Part shown: positions 8,714 to 17,605 of the stretch, piece after piece
Layout of the letters: every line of letters begins with the position of its first letter
How positions within the stretch are numbered: position 1 is the first letter of the stretch
Assembly (NCBI RefSeq): GCF_900091725.1
Contig: NZ_FMBW01000071.1
Coordinates: forward strand, 434,001-498,000
Length of the DNA: 64,000 nt
Source of the DNA: Streptomyces sp. DvalAA-43
GTDB taxonomy: Bacteria > Actinomycetota > Actinomycetes > Streptomycetales > Streptomycetaceae
Direction: 5' to 3'
Translations under genes and position numbers: made by a program
The notes under the pieces: model-generated
Seen by the model: the letters and a program-made list of their open reading frames with translations, nothing else
Told to the model about the DNA's origin: nothing
The model's database searches: none

Positions 8714-9700
8714 TCAGCCCGCCGGGGCCTGGAGCAGCACCTTGCCGATGTGCGCGCTGGACTCCAGCACCCGGTGGGCCTCGGCGGCGTCCGGCATCGG
8801 CACGGTGCGGTCCACCACCGGCCGTACGACGCCGTCGGCGATCAGCGGCCAGACGTGCTCGCGCACCGCGGCGACGATGGCGGCCTTCTCGGCGAGCGGG
8901 CGGCCACGCAGCGAGGTCGCGGTGACGGCGGCCCGCTTGTTCAGCAGGGCGGCCAGATTCAGCTCGCCCTTGACGCCGCCCTGGAGCCCGATGACGGCCA
9001 GCCTGCCGTTGACGGCGAGCGCCTGCACATTACGGTCCAGGTACTTCGCGCCGACGATGTCGAGGATGACGTCCGCACCGGCCCCGTCGGTCGCCTTGCG
9101 CAGTTCCTCGACGAAGTCCTGCTCCCGGTAGTCGATCAGGATGTCGGCGCCGAGCTCCGCGCAGCGCGCCAGCTTCTCCGGTCCCCCCGCGGTGACCGCG
9201 ACCCGCGCGCCCACGGCCTTGGCGAGCTGGATCGCCATCGTGCCGATACCGCTGGACCCGCCATGCACCAGCAGCGTCTCACCGGGGCGCAGATGGGCCA
9301 CCATGAAGACGTTGGACCAGACCGTGGCCGTCACCTCGGGCAGCGCCGCGGCCAGAACCGGCTCGACACCGTCCGGCACGGGCAGCAGCTGCCCGGCGGG
9401 CACCGCGACCTTCTCCGCGTAGCCGCCGCCCGCGAGCAGCGCGCACACCTCGTCGCCGACCGACCAGCCGGTGACGCCGGGCCCGACCGCCGAGATACGG
9501 CCCGAACACTCAAGGCCGGGGTACGGGGACGCGCCGGGCGGCGGGTTGTAGAACCCCTGCCGTTGCAGCACGTCCGCGCGGTTGACCGCGCTGGACACGA
9601 CATCGACGAGGACCTCGCCCTCGCCTGCCACCGGATCGGGCACCTCGGCCCAGACGAGTGCCTCGGGACCGCCGGGTTCAGGGATCGTGATCGCATACAT
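8714..9700 (-). CDS. NAD(P)H:quinone oxidoreductase, zeta-crystallin/PIG3 type
   Basis: This 328-residue medium-chain reductase lacks the zinc ligands of true alcohol dehydrogenases. It has the GroES-like N-terminal half (SSAVNRADVLQRQGFYNPPP, PGLECSGRI) and a Rossmann domain with the nucleotide loop LVHGGSSGIGTMAIQLAK. The NRADVLQRQG string is characteristic of the PIG3-type quinone oxidoreductases, which reduce quinones with NADPH. It ends opposite bpa and lies 54 bp downstream of the potassium-channel stop, so it could be the last gene of the mobA-moeA-channel transcript or have its own promoter. Confidence 0.92.
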   Translation of the reverse strand: MYAITIPEPGGPEALVWAEVPDPVAGEGEVLVDVVSSAVNRADVLQRQGFYNPPPGASPYPGLECSGRISAVGPGVTGWSVGDEVCALLAGGGYAEKVAVPAGQLLPVPDGVEPVLAAALPEVTATVWSNVFMVAHLRPGETLLVHGGSSGIGTMAIQLAKAVGARVAVTAGGPEKLARCAELGADILIDYREQDFVEELRKATDGAGADVILDIVGAKYLDRNVQALAVNGRLAVIGLQGGVKGELNLAALLNKRAAVTATSLRGRPLAEKAAIVAAVREHVWPLIADGVVRPVVDRTVPMPDAAEAHRVLESSAHIGKVLLQAPAG

Positions 9701-9754
9701 GGCGGCGAGGCTACTCCGTGGCAGGTGCAGGACCGCGAAGGTCGTCGCGCGGAA

Positions 9755-10864
9755 TCAGTCGCGCGGGCGTGGTGTGCCCATGGACGGGGTCGGCCCGTCC
9801 TGCGGTGATGTGTTCGAGGCACGCACGATGGTGATCAGACGGTCCGTCAACTGAAGCGGGCTGGCCGCCGGATCGTCGTAACCCAGCAGCCGGTGCCCCC
9901 GCAATACGCTGACCACGAGATCGTCGGTCTCCCGGACGCTCTTGCCGACCTCGGCCTTTATCACCGGCCGTTCGACGAGATCGAGTCCGCTGCCCTGCTG
10001 GATCAGGTCCTCCATCACCGTGCCCGCGCTGGGGCTGAGGACGGAGAGACCCAGCAGTCGGCCCGCGGCACTGGCACTGGTGATCACCGCGTCGGCGCCG
10101 GACTGCCGGAGCAACGGGGCGTTCTCCTCCTCGCGCACCGCCGCGACGATCTTCGCGCCGCGGTTGAGCTGCCGGGCCGTCAGCGCCACCAGCACCGCCG
10201 TGTCGTCGCGCTGGGTGGCGATGATGATCTGACGCGCCTTCTGGAGTTCGGCCCGCAACAGCACCTCGCTGCGCGTCGCATCGCCGACCACGCCGACGAA
10301 CCCTTCGGCGTTGGCGATCTCGATCACCTTGGTCGCCGGGTCGACGATGACGATCTGTTCCTTCTTCAGGCCGGTCGCACACAGGGTCTGGATGGCCGAG
10401 CGGCCCTTCGTCCCGAAGCCGACGACAACGGTGTGATCACGCAAGCTGGTTCTCCAACGCTTCAGCCGAAAGTCCTCCCGGGTCCGTTCCGTGAGGACCT
10501 CGAGAGTGGTGCCGACCAGGATGATCAGGAAGAGCACCCGCAGTGGTGTCACCAGCACCACATTGGTGAGCCGGGCGCCGTCCGAGTACGGGGTGATGTC
10601 GCCGTAGCCGGTGGTGGAGAGGGTGACCGTCGCGTAGTACACCGCGTCCAGCAGGTCGACCTTGCCGTCGGCGGCATCGTGGTACCCGCCGCGGTCCGTC
10701 CAGACGATCAACACCGTCGCGGCAAGCACCAGGAGCGCCATCAGCAGCCGCTTGGCGACCTGACGCGCCGGTCCGGCGACCGCCCTGCGCGGGAGCAGTA
10801 CCCGGGTGGGCACGACATGTTCGTCCGCACGCCTGGCCATCAGATCGTGGCCGGGAAGTTTCAC
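9755..10864 (-). CDS. Potassium channel with RCK/TrkA-N domain
   Basis: The predicted 369-residue protein has two membrane helices (about 38-57 and 100-125) flanking a pore with the K+ selectivity filter TTGYGD (84-89). A cytoplasmic RCK domain follows (HTVVVGFGTKGRSAI, a Rossmann fold) and a TrkA-C-like end. It should form a tetrameric K+ channel gated by a nucleotide or ion. The GTG at 10864 is chosen: GGAAGG lies 9 bases upstream and the codon overlaps the moeA stop as GTGA. An in-frame ATG at 10840 is a shorter alternative. The start codon lies inside a parS site, which makes this junction unusual. Confidence 0.9.
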   Translation of the reverse strand: MKLPGHDLMARRADEHVVPTRVLLPRRAVAGPARQVAKRLLMALLVLAATVLIVWTDRGGYHDAADGKVDLLDAVYYATVTLSTTGYGDITPYSDGARLTNVVLVTPLRVLFLIILVGTTLEVLTERTREDFRLKRWRTSLRDHTVVVGFGTKGRSAIQTLCATGLKKEQIVIVDPATKVIEIANAEGFVGVVGDATRSEVLLRAELQKARQIIIATQRDDTAVLVALTARQLNRGAKIVAAVREEENAPLLRQSGADAVITSASAAGRLLGLSVLSPSAGTVMEDLIQQGSGLDLVERPVIKAEVGKSVRETDDLVVSVLRGHRLLGYDDPAASPLQLTDRLITIVRASNTSPQDGPTPSMGTPRPRD

Positions 10865-10871
10865 GTGAAAC
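10858..10871. other. parS site (ParB binding) at the moeA/channel junction
   Basis: GTTTCACGTGAAAC is a perfect 14-bp palindrome identical to the Streptomyces parS consensus. ParB binds such sites clustered around oriC to build the segregation complex. It covers the last codons and TGA stop of moeA and the GTG start of the channel gene. Confidence 0.93.
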
Positions 10872-12759
10872 ACCCTTCCGACCACGGCATCGCCGAGGCC
10901 GACGGTAGATCGAGGATCTCCACTTCGGTGCCGGACCGTACCCCGCCCGGCGGTACGACGGCCAGTCCATCGGCGGCGGCAATCCCCCGGAGCATGGCCG
11001 GGCCGCTGTAACGCAGGGGTACGACGTGCTCGGCACCGCTGCCGGTTCCCGCGCCACCGTCGTTGTACCCGTTGCTCTCCGGCCTGTCGGCGGTGCCGCC
11101 GCCCGCGCGATGGACGACGGGCACCAGGCGGGTGTCCTGCGGGTGCCCGTGTACCTCGTCGCGCACCGCGGCCCGGTACGGCACCTGCGGCCCCCGTCCC
11201 GCCAGCCCGCGGAGCAGGGGCTCGGCGAGGGTGAGGAGTCCGGAGACGGCGGCCAGAGGATTGCCCGGCAGCCCCACGAGATACGGTCCTTCGCCGCGTG
11301 CCCCGCTCCGGCGCTCCGATGGACCCGCCGCCGCGTTCTCCTTCACGAGCCGGGCCAGCAGCATCGGGTGGCCGGGGCGGACAGCGACTCCGTCGACCAG
11401 CAGCTCGGCGCCGATCTCGGCGAGGACCGGGTGGACGTGGTCGACGGGGCCCGCAGCCGTGCCACCCGTGGTGACGACCAGATCGGCGTCGGACGTGGTG
11501 AGGGCGTGCCACAGGGCCGCCGCGTCGTCGCCGAGGCGCTGCGGGGCCGAGACCTCGGCGCCCAGCGCGCGCAGCCAGGGGCCGATCATCGGGCCGAGTG
11601 CGTCACGGATCAGCCCGTCGTGCGGCAGGCCGCCGGTCAGCAGCTCGTCGCCGAGGACGAGGACGTCCACGCGCGGGCGGGGCACCACGACGAGTGCGTC
11701 GTACCCGGCCGCGGCGGCCAGCCCCAGAGCGGCCGGCGTCACCAGCGCCCCGGCGGGCATCAGCTGATCACCGGCACGGCATTCCTGGCCACGGGGCCTG
11801 ATGTCCTGACCGGGCAGGACCCGCTGCTGTGCGTGGAGCAGCCCCCTGGTCTCGTCCACGTGGGCGTGTTCGCTGCGGATCACGGCGTTGGCATCGGCCG
11901 GAATGCGGGCACCGGTGGCGATCCGTACGGCATCTCCGTCGGCGAGCGCGGCGGGGGCGCTCTGCCCGGCGAGGATGCCCATGCCCCGGCCTGAGCCGGC
12001 TTCGGCTTCGGCGTCGGCTTCGGCTTCGGTGCTCTTCTCGCTTCCGGCTCCGGCCTTGTTTCCGGCTCCGGCGGGCTCGCGGATCTTCCACGGCCCCGGT
12101 CCGGAGACGACCCAGCCGTCCATGGCGGAGGTGTCGAAGGACGGCAGATCGGTGAGCGCGACGAGCGGCTCGGCGAGTGCGTGTCCGAGCGCCCCGTCGA
12201 GGGGGATCCGACCGCCCCGGACCGCGGCGGCACGCCCGCACCGAACAGCGAGCGCACGCGCCTCCTCCCAGGAGACCGAGTGCCGGTGCCCACGCGTGGG
12301 CGGGGACGGGGGAAGGGGCGGAGACGTGGGCAAGTGCGGAGGCGGGGGCAAGTGCTCGTTCTCGTGCCGGTGCTCGTGCTCATGCCGGTGCTCGTGCTCA
12401 TGCCGGTCATGTCTTCCCGGGGCCGTGTCGGCGCTGTTGTCCGGGGACGGTGAAGGGGGTGCTTCCCCGGAGTCGCCCGCGGGGCAAGGCCGGTCCATGG
12501 AGTGCGGTGGCTCCATGGCATGGGGGCGGCCCGTGGGCCGGGGCTCGCCGGAGGGCCGTCGTCCGACCAGCGCGAGGGCCTGTTCGACGGCCCGGTCCTC
12601 CTCGGCCGCCCACGCCGATGACGAACCGACGCCCCACCCATGCCCGACGGCCGCGGACGAGTCGGCCGGCGGGTGGGCATCCGCTGCCGAGGGCCCGCCG
12701 CCCACCGGCGCGGTGTCCGCGGCGGGCGGCCGATCGGTCCCGCCGCTACGGGCGGTCAC
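10861..12759 (-). CDS. moeA: Molybdopterin molybdenumtransferase MoeA with long His-rich N-terminal extension
   Basis: The 632-residue protein carries an N-terminal extension of about 160 residues ahead of the usual MoeA body of roughly 400. The MoeA core is clear: LPSFDTSAMDGW, IATGARIPADANAVI, GQDIRPRGQEC, the MoCF-binding segment VVTTGGTAAGPVDHVHPVL and VGLPGNPLAAVSGL. MoeA inserts molybdate into adenylylated molybdopterin. The extension holds a tract of alternating His with Glu and Arg (residues 117-136) encoded by an 18-bp tandem repeat. A second insertion (AEADAEAEAGSG) interrupts the core near residue 240. Its ATG overlaps the upstream mobA-like stop by 4 bases, and its stop overlaps the channel start. 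Confidence 0.9.
   Translation of the reverse strand: MTARSGGTDRPPAADTAPVGGGPSAADAHPPADSSAAVGHGWGVGSSSAWAAEEDRAVEQALALVGRRPSGEPRPTGRPHAMEPPHSMDRPCPAGDSGEAPPSPSPDNSADTAPGRHDRHEHEHRHEHEHRHENEHLPPPPHLPTSPPLPPSPPTRGHRHSVSWEEARALAVRCGRAAAVRGGRIPLDGALGHALAEPLVALTDLPSFDTSAMDGWVVSGPGPWKIREPAGAGNKAGAGSEKSTEAEADAEAEAGSGRGMGILAGQSAPAALADGDAVRIATGARIPADANAVIRSEHAHVDETRGLLHAQQRVLPGQDIRPRGQECRAGDQLMPAGALVTPAALGLAAAAGYDALVVVPRPRVDVLVLGDELLTGGLPHDGLIRDALGPMIGPWLRALGAEVSAPQRLGDDAAALWHALTTSDADLVVTTGGTAAGPVDHVHPVLAEIGAELLVDGVAVRPGHPMLLARLVKENAAAGPSERRSGARGEGPYLVGLPGNPLAAVSGLLTLAEPLLRGLAGRGPQVPYRAAVRDEVHGHPQDTRLVPVVHRAGGGTADRPESNGYNDGGAGTGSGAEHVVPLRYSGPAMLRGIAAADGLAVVPPGGVRSGTEVEILDLPSASAMPWSEGCFT
12352..12405. 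repeat. 18-bp tandem repeat encoding the MoeA His/Glu tract
   Basis: Three head-to-tail copies of GTGCTCGTGCTCATGCCG, the first with two base changes, lie at 12352-12369, 12370-12387 and 12388-12405. On the minus strand they encode repeats rich in His, Glu and Arg. The whole-codon period keeps the frame. Confidence 0.85.
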
Positions 12760-13610
12760 TGCGTCTCGTTCTCGTCCGCCCAGCGGAGGGCGAGCGCGGC
12801 GGCCTTCCGGGCGGCCTCGGCCACCGCCGTGGCTCCGTCACCGCCCTCTTCGCTGCTCGCCTTGGCCGCCGCGTAGCCGACCAGGAAGGTCGTCAGCGGC
12901 GCGGCGGGCCGGGCGACGCCGTGGGCGGCGTCACGGGCGAGATCGAGCAGGACGCCGGTGTCGACGTCCAGTTCGATGCCGAGTTCGTTCTTGACTGCGG
13001 TGATCCATTCATCGAGCACGGACCCATGCTCTCTGATACGGGCCCGAGCCGACGCAATGTCCTCCCAGGTGTCGCAGTCGAAGGAGGCGAGCGGATCGGC
13101 CTCCACCCGGGCGAGGTCGAGCTCATGCGTCAGCAGACGCAGGGGGAGCCCGGACAGGCCGCCGTGCTCGGCGGCGAGGAGCGCGAGCTCACGGCGCAGC
13201 GGTTCGGCACGGTAGACGGCGACGAGGGGCTGGTCGCGCCCCTGCTGATCGGCGCAGAGAGCCCCCTCCCGCTGCCCTTCCCCGGCGGCGGCCAGGAGCG
13301 TTCCGACCGTGTCCGGGCCGAGGAACGGCAGGTCGGCGGAGAGCACCAGGACCCGTTCCGCCGTGGTCTGCCGGACCCCCGCGTCGAGCGCCGCCAACGG
13401 GCCGCCGCCCCGGGGCTCCTCGCACGCCCAGATCACCGGTCGCGCGGTGGGCCGGCGCCCGCCCACCACCACCGTCGTCGAGGCATCGGCGCAGGCCACG
13501 AGCACCCGGTCGAGCAGCGCACGGCCACCGACCCGGATTCCGGGCTTGTCGGCGCCGCCGAGCCGCTTGGCGGCCCCTCCGGCAAGGACGATGGCGTCAT
13601 ACGCGGTCAT
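12756..13610 (-). CDS. MobA-like nucleotidyltransferase fused to DUF6457-like domain
   Basis: The 284-residue protein starts MTAYDAIVLAGGAAKRLGGADKPG, the signature loop of MobA/IspD-type nucleotidyltransferases (residues 6-24). DLPFLGPDTV is the metal-binding region. About residues 1-195 form this domain and should attach GMP or CMP to molybdopterin. Residues about 200-284 (LDEWITAVKNELGI, then LTTFLVGYAAA) resemble the small DUF6457 domain found with MobA in actinobacteria. The ATG at 13610 is set by the family start. Its stop overlaps the moeA ATG, so the two cofactor genes are coupled. Confidence 0.88.
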   Translation of the reverse strand: MTAYDAIVLAGGAAKRLGGADKPGIRVGGRALLDRVLVACADASTTVVVGGRRPTARPVIWACEEPRGGGPLAALDAGVRQTTAERVLVLSADLPFLGPDTVGTLLAAAGEGQREGALCADQQGRDQPLVAVYRAEPLRRELALLAAEHGGLSGLPLRLLTHELDLARVEADPLASFDCDTWEDIASARARIREHGSVLDEWITAVKNELGIELDVDTGVLLDLARDAAHGVARPAAPLTTFLVGYAAAKASSEEGGDGATAVAEAARKAAALALRWADENETQ

Positions 13611-13717
13611 GCCCCGAGTATGCGGGCCACGGGCTCCCGTCGATCCTCCCGGTCGGCGATCGGGCCGATTCCCGGATCGGGCGAGGAGGAAGGACGGAGC
13701 CCACGACCTGTCCTCGC

Positions 13718-15166
13718 CTACAACGTGCGCAGCAGCACCGCCGGTTGCTCCACGCAGTCGGCTACGTAGCGCAGGAAGCCGCCCGCCGTACCGCCGTCGC
13801 AGACCCGGTGGTCGAAGGTCAGCGACAGCTGGACCACCTGGCGTACGGCCAGCTCGCCCTGGTGCACCCAGGGCTTGGGCACGATCCGGCCGACGCCCAG
13901 CATCGCCGCCTCGGGGTGGTTGATGATCGGGGTCGATCCGTCGACTCCGAACACCCCGTAGTTGTTCAGCGTGAACGTGCCCCCGGTCAGCTCCGCCGGG
14001 GTCAGCCGCCCGGCCCGCGCCGCCTCGGTCAGCCGGGCGATCTCGGCCCCGATCGACTCGGCGTTCCTGGCCTGCGCGTCCCGCACGACGGGGACGACCA
14101 GGCCACGCTCGGTCTGTGCCGCGAACCCGAGATGCACCTCCGGCAACCGCACGATCTCCCGTGCCTCCAGGTCCACCGTGGAATTGAGCTCGGGGAACCT
14201 GGCCAGCGCCGCGGTGCAGATACGGGCCAGCAGGGCCAGAACCGACACCTTGGACCCGGCCGCCGGACCACCGGTGCTGTTCATCGCGGCCCTGGCCGCC
14301 ATCAGCTCGGTGGCATCGGCATCGACCCAGCACGTGGCGTCGGGGATCTCCCGCCGGCTGCGCGCCAGCTTGTCGGCGACCGCACCCCGTACACCGCGCA
14401 GGGGAATCCGGTGCGCGCTCTGCCGCGCCACCGCCCCGGAAGCCGACTCCGTCACGGCCTCCGGCGTCGGGACCGCAGTCGGCGAGGAAACCGCCGCCCC
14501 TTCCTCCAGTGCTTTGATCGCGGATTCGATGTCGGCCCGCAGGATCAGCCCGTCCGGCCCGGAGCCCACCAGCTGCCGCAGGTCGACCTCATGCTGCCGC
14601 GCCAGCTTCCGTACCAGCGGAGACACGACCGCCACCGGCCCCAGGACCGCATCCGGAACGGGACCGGGAACCGACACCGGAGCAGAAGCAGGCGCAGCAG
14701 CCGACACCGGAGCCGCAGCAGGACCGGACGCCGGATCCGCAGCCGCAGCCACGGGCACCCTCGCGGGAGCAGCTGCCGTCAGGGCCGTGGGACGGACCCG
14801 CCGGCGACGGGCCACCGGTGCACCCGTCCCGTACCCGACCAGCACGTTGCCGGACGACTCCACCTCACCAGCCCCGGACTCACCGGAACCAAACCCCGCT
14901 CCTTCGTCAGCCCCACTGCCCGACCCCACCGCGACCGTCAGCAGCGGTGCTCCGACCGGGAGTTCCGAGCCCTCCTCGCCGAACCGGGCGGTCACCACGC
15001 CCCCGTACGGGCACGGCACCTCCACCATCGCCTTGGCCGTCTCGACCTCGACGACCGGCTGGTCGATGGCGACGACATCGCCGACCTCCACCAGCCAGCG
15101 CACGATCTCCGCCTCGGTGAGCCCCTCGCCGAGGTCCGGCAACTTGAATTCGAGTACCTGGGGCAT
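13718..15166 (-). CDS. bkdC: Branched-chain 2-oxoacid dehydrogenase E2 (dihydrolipoamide acyltransferase)
   Basis: The 482-residue E2 has one lipoyl domain (about 1-76, modified lysine in VETAKAMVEV near residue 45) and an Ala/Pro-rich linker. A peripheral subunit-binding domain (VVSPLVRKLARQHEVDLRQLVGSG) precedes a catalytic domain ending with HRVCDGGTAGGF, the HxxxDG active site. It transfers the branched acyl group from the lipoyl arm to CoA, giving isobutyryl-, isovaleryl- or 2-methylbutyryl-CoA, the starters for branched fatty acids. The ATG overlaps the E1beta stop by one base (TGATG). The frame is open upstream but the MPQVLEFKLPDLGEG start is the family N-terminus. Confidence 0.95.
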   Translation of the reverse strand: MPQVLEFKLPDLGEGLTEAEIVRWLVEVGDVVAIDQPVVEVETAKAMVEVPCPYGGVVTARFGEEGSELPVGAPLLTVAVGSGSGADEGAGFGSGESGAGEVESSGNVLVGYGTGAPVARRRRVRPTALTAAAPARVPVAAAADPASGPAAAPVSAAAPASAPVSVPGPVPDAVLGPVAVVSPLVRKLARQHEVDLRQLVGSGPDGLILRADIESAIKALEEGAAVSSPTAVPTPEAVTESASGAVARQSAHRIPLRGVRGAVADKLARSRREIPDATCWVDADATELMAARAAMNSTGGPAAGSKVSVLALLARICTAALARFPELNSTVDLEAREIVRLPEVHLGFAAQTERGLVVPVVRDAQARNAESIGAEIARLTEAARAGRLTPAELTGGTFTLNNYGVFGVDGSTPIINHPEAAMLGVGRIVPKPWVHQGELAVRQVVQLSLTFDHRVCDGGTAGGFLRYVADCVEQPAVLLRTL

Positions 15167-16197
15167 CAGCTCTCCGCCTCCCACTGCAAGCGGGCGACCG
15201 CGTCCAGCACCCGGTCCACGCCCGGGAGATGGTGCTTCTCCTGCATCGGCGGCGGATACGGGATGTCGAACCCGGCGACCCGCAGCACCGGCGCCTCCAG
15301 ATGGTGGAAACAGCGCTCGGTGACCCGGGCCGCTATCTCGCCGCCCGGCCCGCCGAAACCGGAGGACTCATGGACGACGACCGCTCTCCCCGTGCGCCGG
15401 ACGGAAGCGGCGACGGTCTCGTCGTCGAACGGCACCAGGGAGCGCAGGTCCACGACCTCCAGGTCCCAGCCCTCCTCGACGGCAGCCTCCGCCGCCTCCA
15501 TGCAGACGGGCAGCGAGGGCCCGTACGTGATCAGCGTCGCGCTGCGGCCCGGCCTGCGTACGACGGCCCGGCCGATCGGCTCCACCGCGACCGGGGCGTC
15601 GGGCGACCAGTCCGCCTTCGCCCAGTAGAGCCGCTTCGGCTCCAGGAACACCACCGGATCGTCGGAGGCGATCGAGGCCCTGAGCAGCCCGTACGCGTCC
15701 TCGACCGTGGCGGGCGTGACGACATGGAGGCCTGGCGTCGCCATGTAGTACGCCTCCGAGGAGTCGCTGTGGTGCTCGACCCCGCCGATCCCGCCGCCGT
15801 ACGGCACCCGGACCGTGATCGGCAGCGGCATGGCACCGGCCGTCCGGTTCCGCATCTTCGCGACATGGCTGATGAGCTGCTCGAACGCCGGATAGGCGAA
15901 GGCGTCGAACTGCATCTCCACCACGGGCCGCAGCCCGTACATCGCCATGCCCACGGCCGCCCCGAGGATGCCCGCCTCGGCCAGCGGGGTGTCCGTGCAA
16001 CGGTCCTCGCCGAACTCCTTCGCCAGACCGTCGGTGATCCGGAAGACCCCACCGAGCGTGCCGACGTCCTCGCCGAGGACATGCACCGTCGGGTCCTGGG
16101 CCATCGAGTCGCGCAGCGCCCGCCCGAGTGCCTGCGCCATCGTGGCGGGTTTGGCCTTCGCCCTCCGCTCCCCGGCCGTCGCCGCTGCGGTGGTCAT
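15166..16197 (-). CDS. bkdB: Branched-chain 2-oxoacid dehydrogenase E1 beta subunit
   Basis: The 343-residue protein has the transketolase-like pyrimidine-binding domain (ALGRALRDSMAQDPTVHVLGEDVG) and the transketolase C-terminal domain (RSATLITYGPSLPVCMEAAE, then VDLRSLVPFDDETV). E1beta contributes the glutamate that activates thiamine diphosphate and much of the dimer interface. Gene order E1alpha-E1beta-E2 and coupled overlaps on both sides show a single operon. No E3 gene is present, so the complex probably borrows lipoamide dehydrogenase from elsewhere. Confidence 0.95.
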   Translation of the reverse strand: MTTAAATAGERRAKAKPATMAQALGRALRDSMAQDPTVHVLGEDVGTLGGVFRITDGLAKEFGEDRCTDTPLAEAGILGAAVGMAMYGLRPVVEMQFDAFAYPAFEQLISHVAKMRNRTAGAMPLPITVRVPYGGGIGGVEHHSDSSEAYYMATPGLHVVTPATVEDAYGLLRASIASDDPVVFLEPKRLYWAKADWSPDAPVAVEPIGRAVVRRPGRSATLITYGPSLPVCMEAAEAAVEEGWDLEVVDLRSLVPFDDETVAASVRRTGRAVVVHESSGFGGPGGEIAARVTERCFHHLEAPVLRVAGFDIPYPPPMQEKHHLPGVDRVLDAVARLQWEAES

Positions 16198-17357
16198 CGC
16201 CCTTCCTCCACGTCGTCATGGCCGTGCTGGTCCTGCTCGGCGTCCAGTTCGACCCGCAACCGGGCCGCCTGCTCCCTCAGTTGATCGGTCTGTTCCGCAT
16301 AGACATGGGCGAACAGGGCCATCGGGTCCAGCACCGGATCGGCGTTCATCCGCTCGCGCAGTGCGGCCGCCATCCGCTCCGCGGCCGCACGCGCCTTCTC
16401 GATGCCGTCGTCGCCCAACAGCCCCCGCCCGGTCAGCTCCCGCTCCAGAAGCCGGATCGGGTCGTGCGCACGCCAGGCCTCCACCTCGCTGTCGACGCGG
16501 TAACGAGTGGCGTCGTCGGCGTTGGTATGGGCGTCCATGCGGTACGTCACCGCCTCGACGAGCGTCGGCCCGCCGCCGCTGCGGGCCCGCGCCACGGCCT
16601 CGCCGAGGACCTGGTGCACCGCGGCCGCGTCGTTTCCGTCCACCAGCCGGCCCGGCATCCCGTACCCCACGGCCTTGTGCGCCAGGGACGGCGCGGCGGT
16701 CTGCTTCGCCAGCGGTACGGAGATCGCGAAGCCGTTGTTCTGCACGAGAAAGACGACCGGGGCACGCCAGACGGCCGCGAAATTCAGCGCCTCGTGGAAA
16801 TCGCCCTCGCTGGTCCCGCCGTCACCGACCATGGCGAGCGCCACCACGTCGTCGCCCTTGAGCCGCGCCGCGTGCGCCAGCCCCACGGCATGCGGCAACT
16901 GGGTGGCGAGGGGGGTGCAGAGCGGTGCGATGCGGTGCTCGCGCGGGTCGTAACCGGTGTGCCGGTCGCCGCGCAGCAGTGTCAGCGCCTCGACCGGGTC
17001 CAGGCCGCGCGCCACGGCCGCGAGAGTGTCCCGGTAACTGGGAAAGAGCCAGTCCCGCTCCTCCAGCACCAGCGCGGCCGCTATCTCGCAAGCCTCCTGC
17101 CCCGTGCTCGACGGGTAGACGGCAAGCCGCCCCTGCTTCGTGAGAGCGGTGGCCTGTGCGTTGTACCTCCGGCCCCGGACTAGCTCCGCGTAGAGCCGGA
17201 GCAGCAGCTCGGGGTCGGCGTCGGCCGCGGCATCCGTGCCGAGCACGCGGTACGGCTCGGGGTCCGGGAGCAGCGGCGCGGGATCGGTGAGCGGCTTCCA
17301 GGCCGGGGGCGGCGTGGGCCGGTAAGCCGCCGCGCCGGGCAGCTCTTGGACCGTCAT
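16194..17357 (-). CDS. bkdA: Branched-chain 2-oxoacid dehydrogenase E1 alpha subunit
   Basis: The 387-residue E1alpha carries the thiamine diphosphate motif from GDGGTSEGDFHEAL to NNGFA and the substrate-region segment YPSSTGQEACEIAAALVL. It decarboxylates the 2-oxoacids of Val, Leu and Ile. The ATG at 17357 has GGAGG 8 bases upstream (17366-17370 on the minus strand). A GTG at 17366 overlaps that ribosome site and is rejected. It is first in the operon and diverges from the Lrp/AsnC gene across 248 bp that also hold a TetR-type palindrome. Confidence 0.95.
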   Translation of the reverse strand: MTVQELPGAAAYRPTPPPAWKPLTDPAPLLPDPEPYRVLGTDAAADADPELLLRLYAELVRGRRYNAQATALTKQGRLAVYPSSTGQEACEIAAALVLEERDWLFPSYRDTLAAVARGLDPVEALTLLRGDRHTGYDPREHRIAPLCTPLATQLPHAVGLAHAARLKGDDVVALAMVGDGGTSEGDFHEALNFAAVWRAPVVFLVQNNGFAISVPLAKQTAAPSLAHKAVGYGMPGRLVDGNDAAAVHQVLGEAVARARSGGGPTLVEAVTYRMDAHTNADDATRYRVDSEVEAWRAHDPIRLLERELTGRGLLGDDGIEKARAAAERMAAALRERMNADPVLDPMALFAHVYAEQTDQLREQAARLRVELDAEQDQHGHDDVEEGR

Positions 17358-17605
17358 GACAAGCACCTCCTGGCATCGAGGGGTTTCGAGCGGCGTCTGG
17401 CGGCATCGGGGGTCGTCCGATGCCGAGGGGTGTCGAAATACATCGAAATGTCGAGCGCTGTCCGAGGCGCCGTTGTGGCGCGCCTCACCTACCGATTGTT
17501 CGGTCGTGAGCGCATTTTGGCTACAGGCACCTTCAGCCTGTGGACAAACGGTTCTCCACAGCCTGGGATAGAGGCAGGTCGTCCAGGACAGGGAGGCGGG
17601 GGCAC
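17358..17605. promoter_or_regulatory. bkdA/AsnC divergent regulatory region
   Basis: These 248 bp must hold the bkd and AsnC promoters. They contain ACCGA-N4-TCGGT (17491-17504), matching the palindrome in front of the paa genes, a consensus DnaA box on the minus strand (TGTGGACAA, 17539-17547) and a one-mismatch box (TTCTCCACA, 17552-17560). The stretch is AT-richer than its surroundings. Confidence 0.6.
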
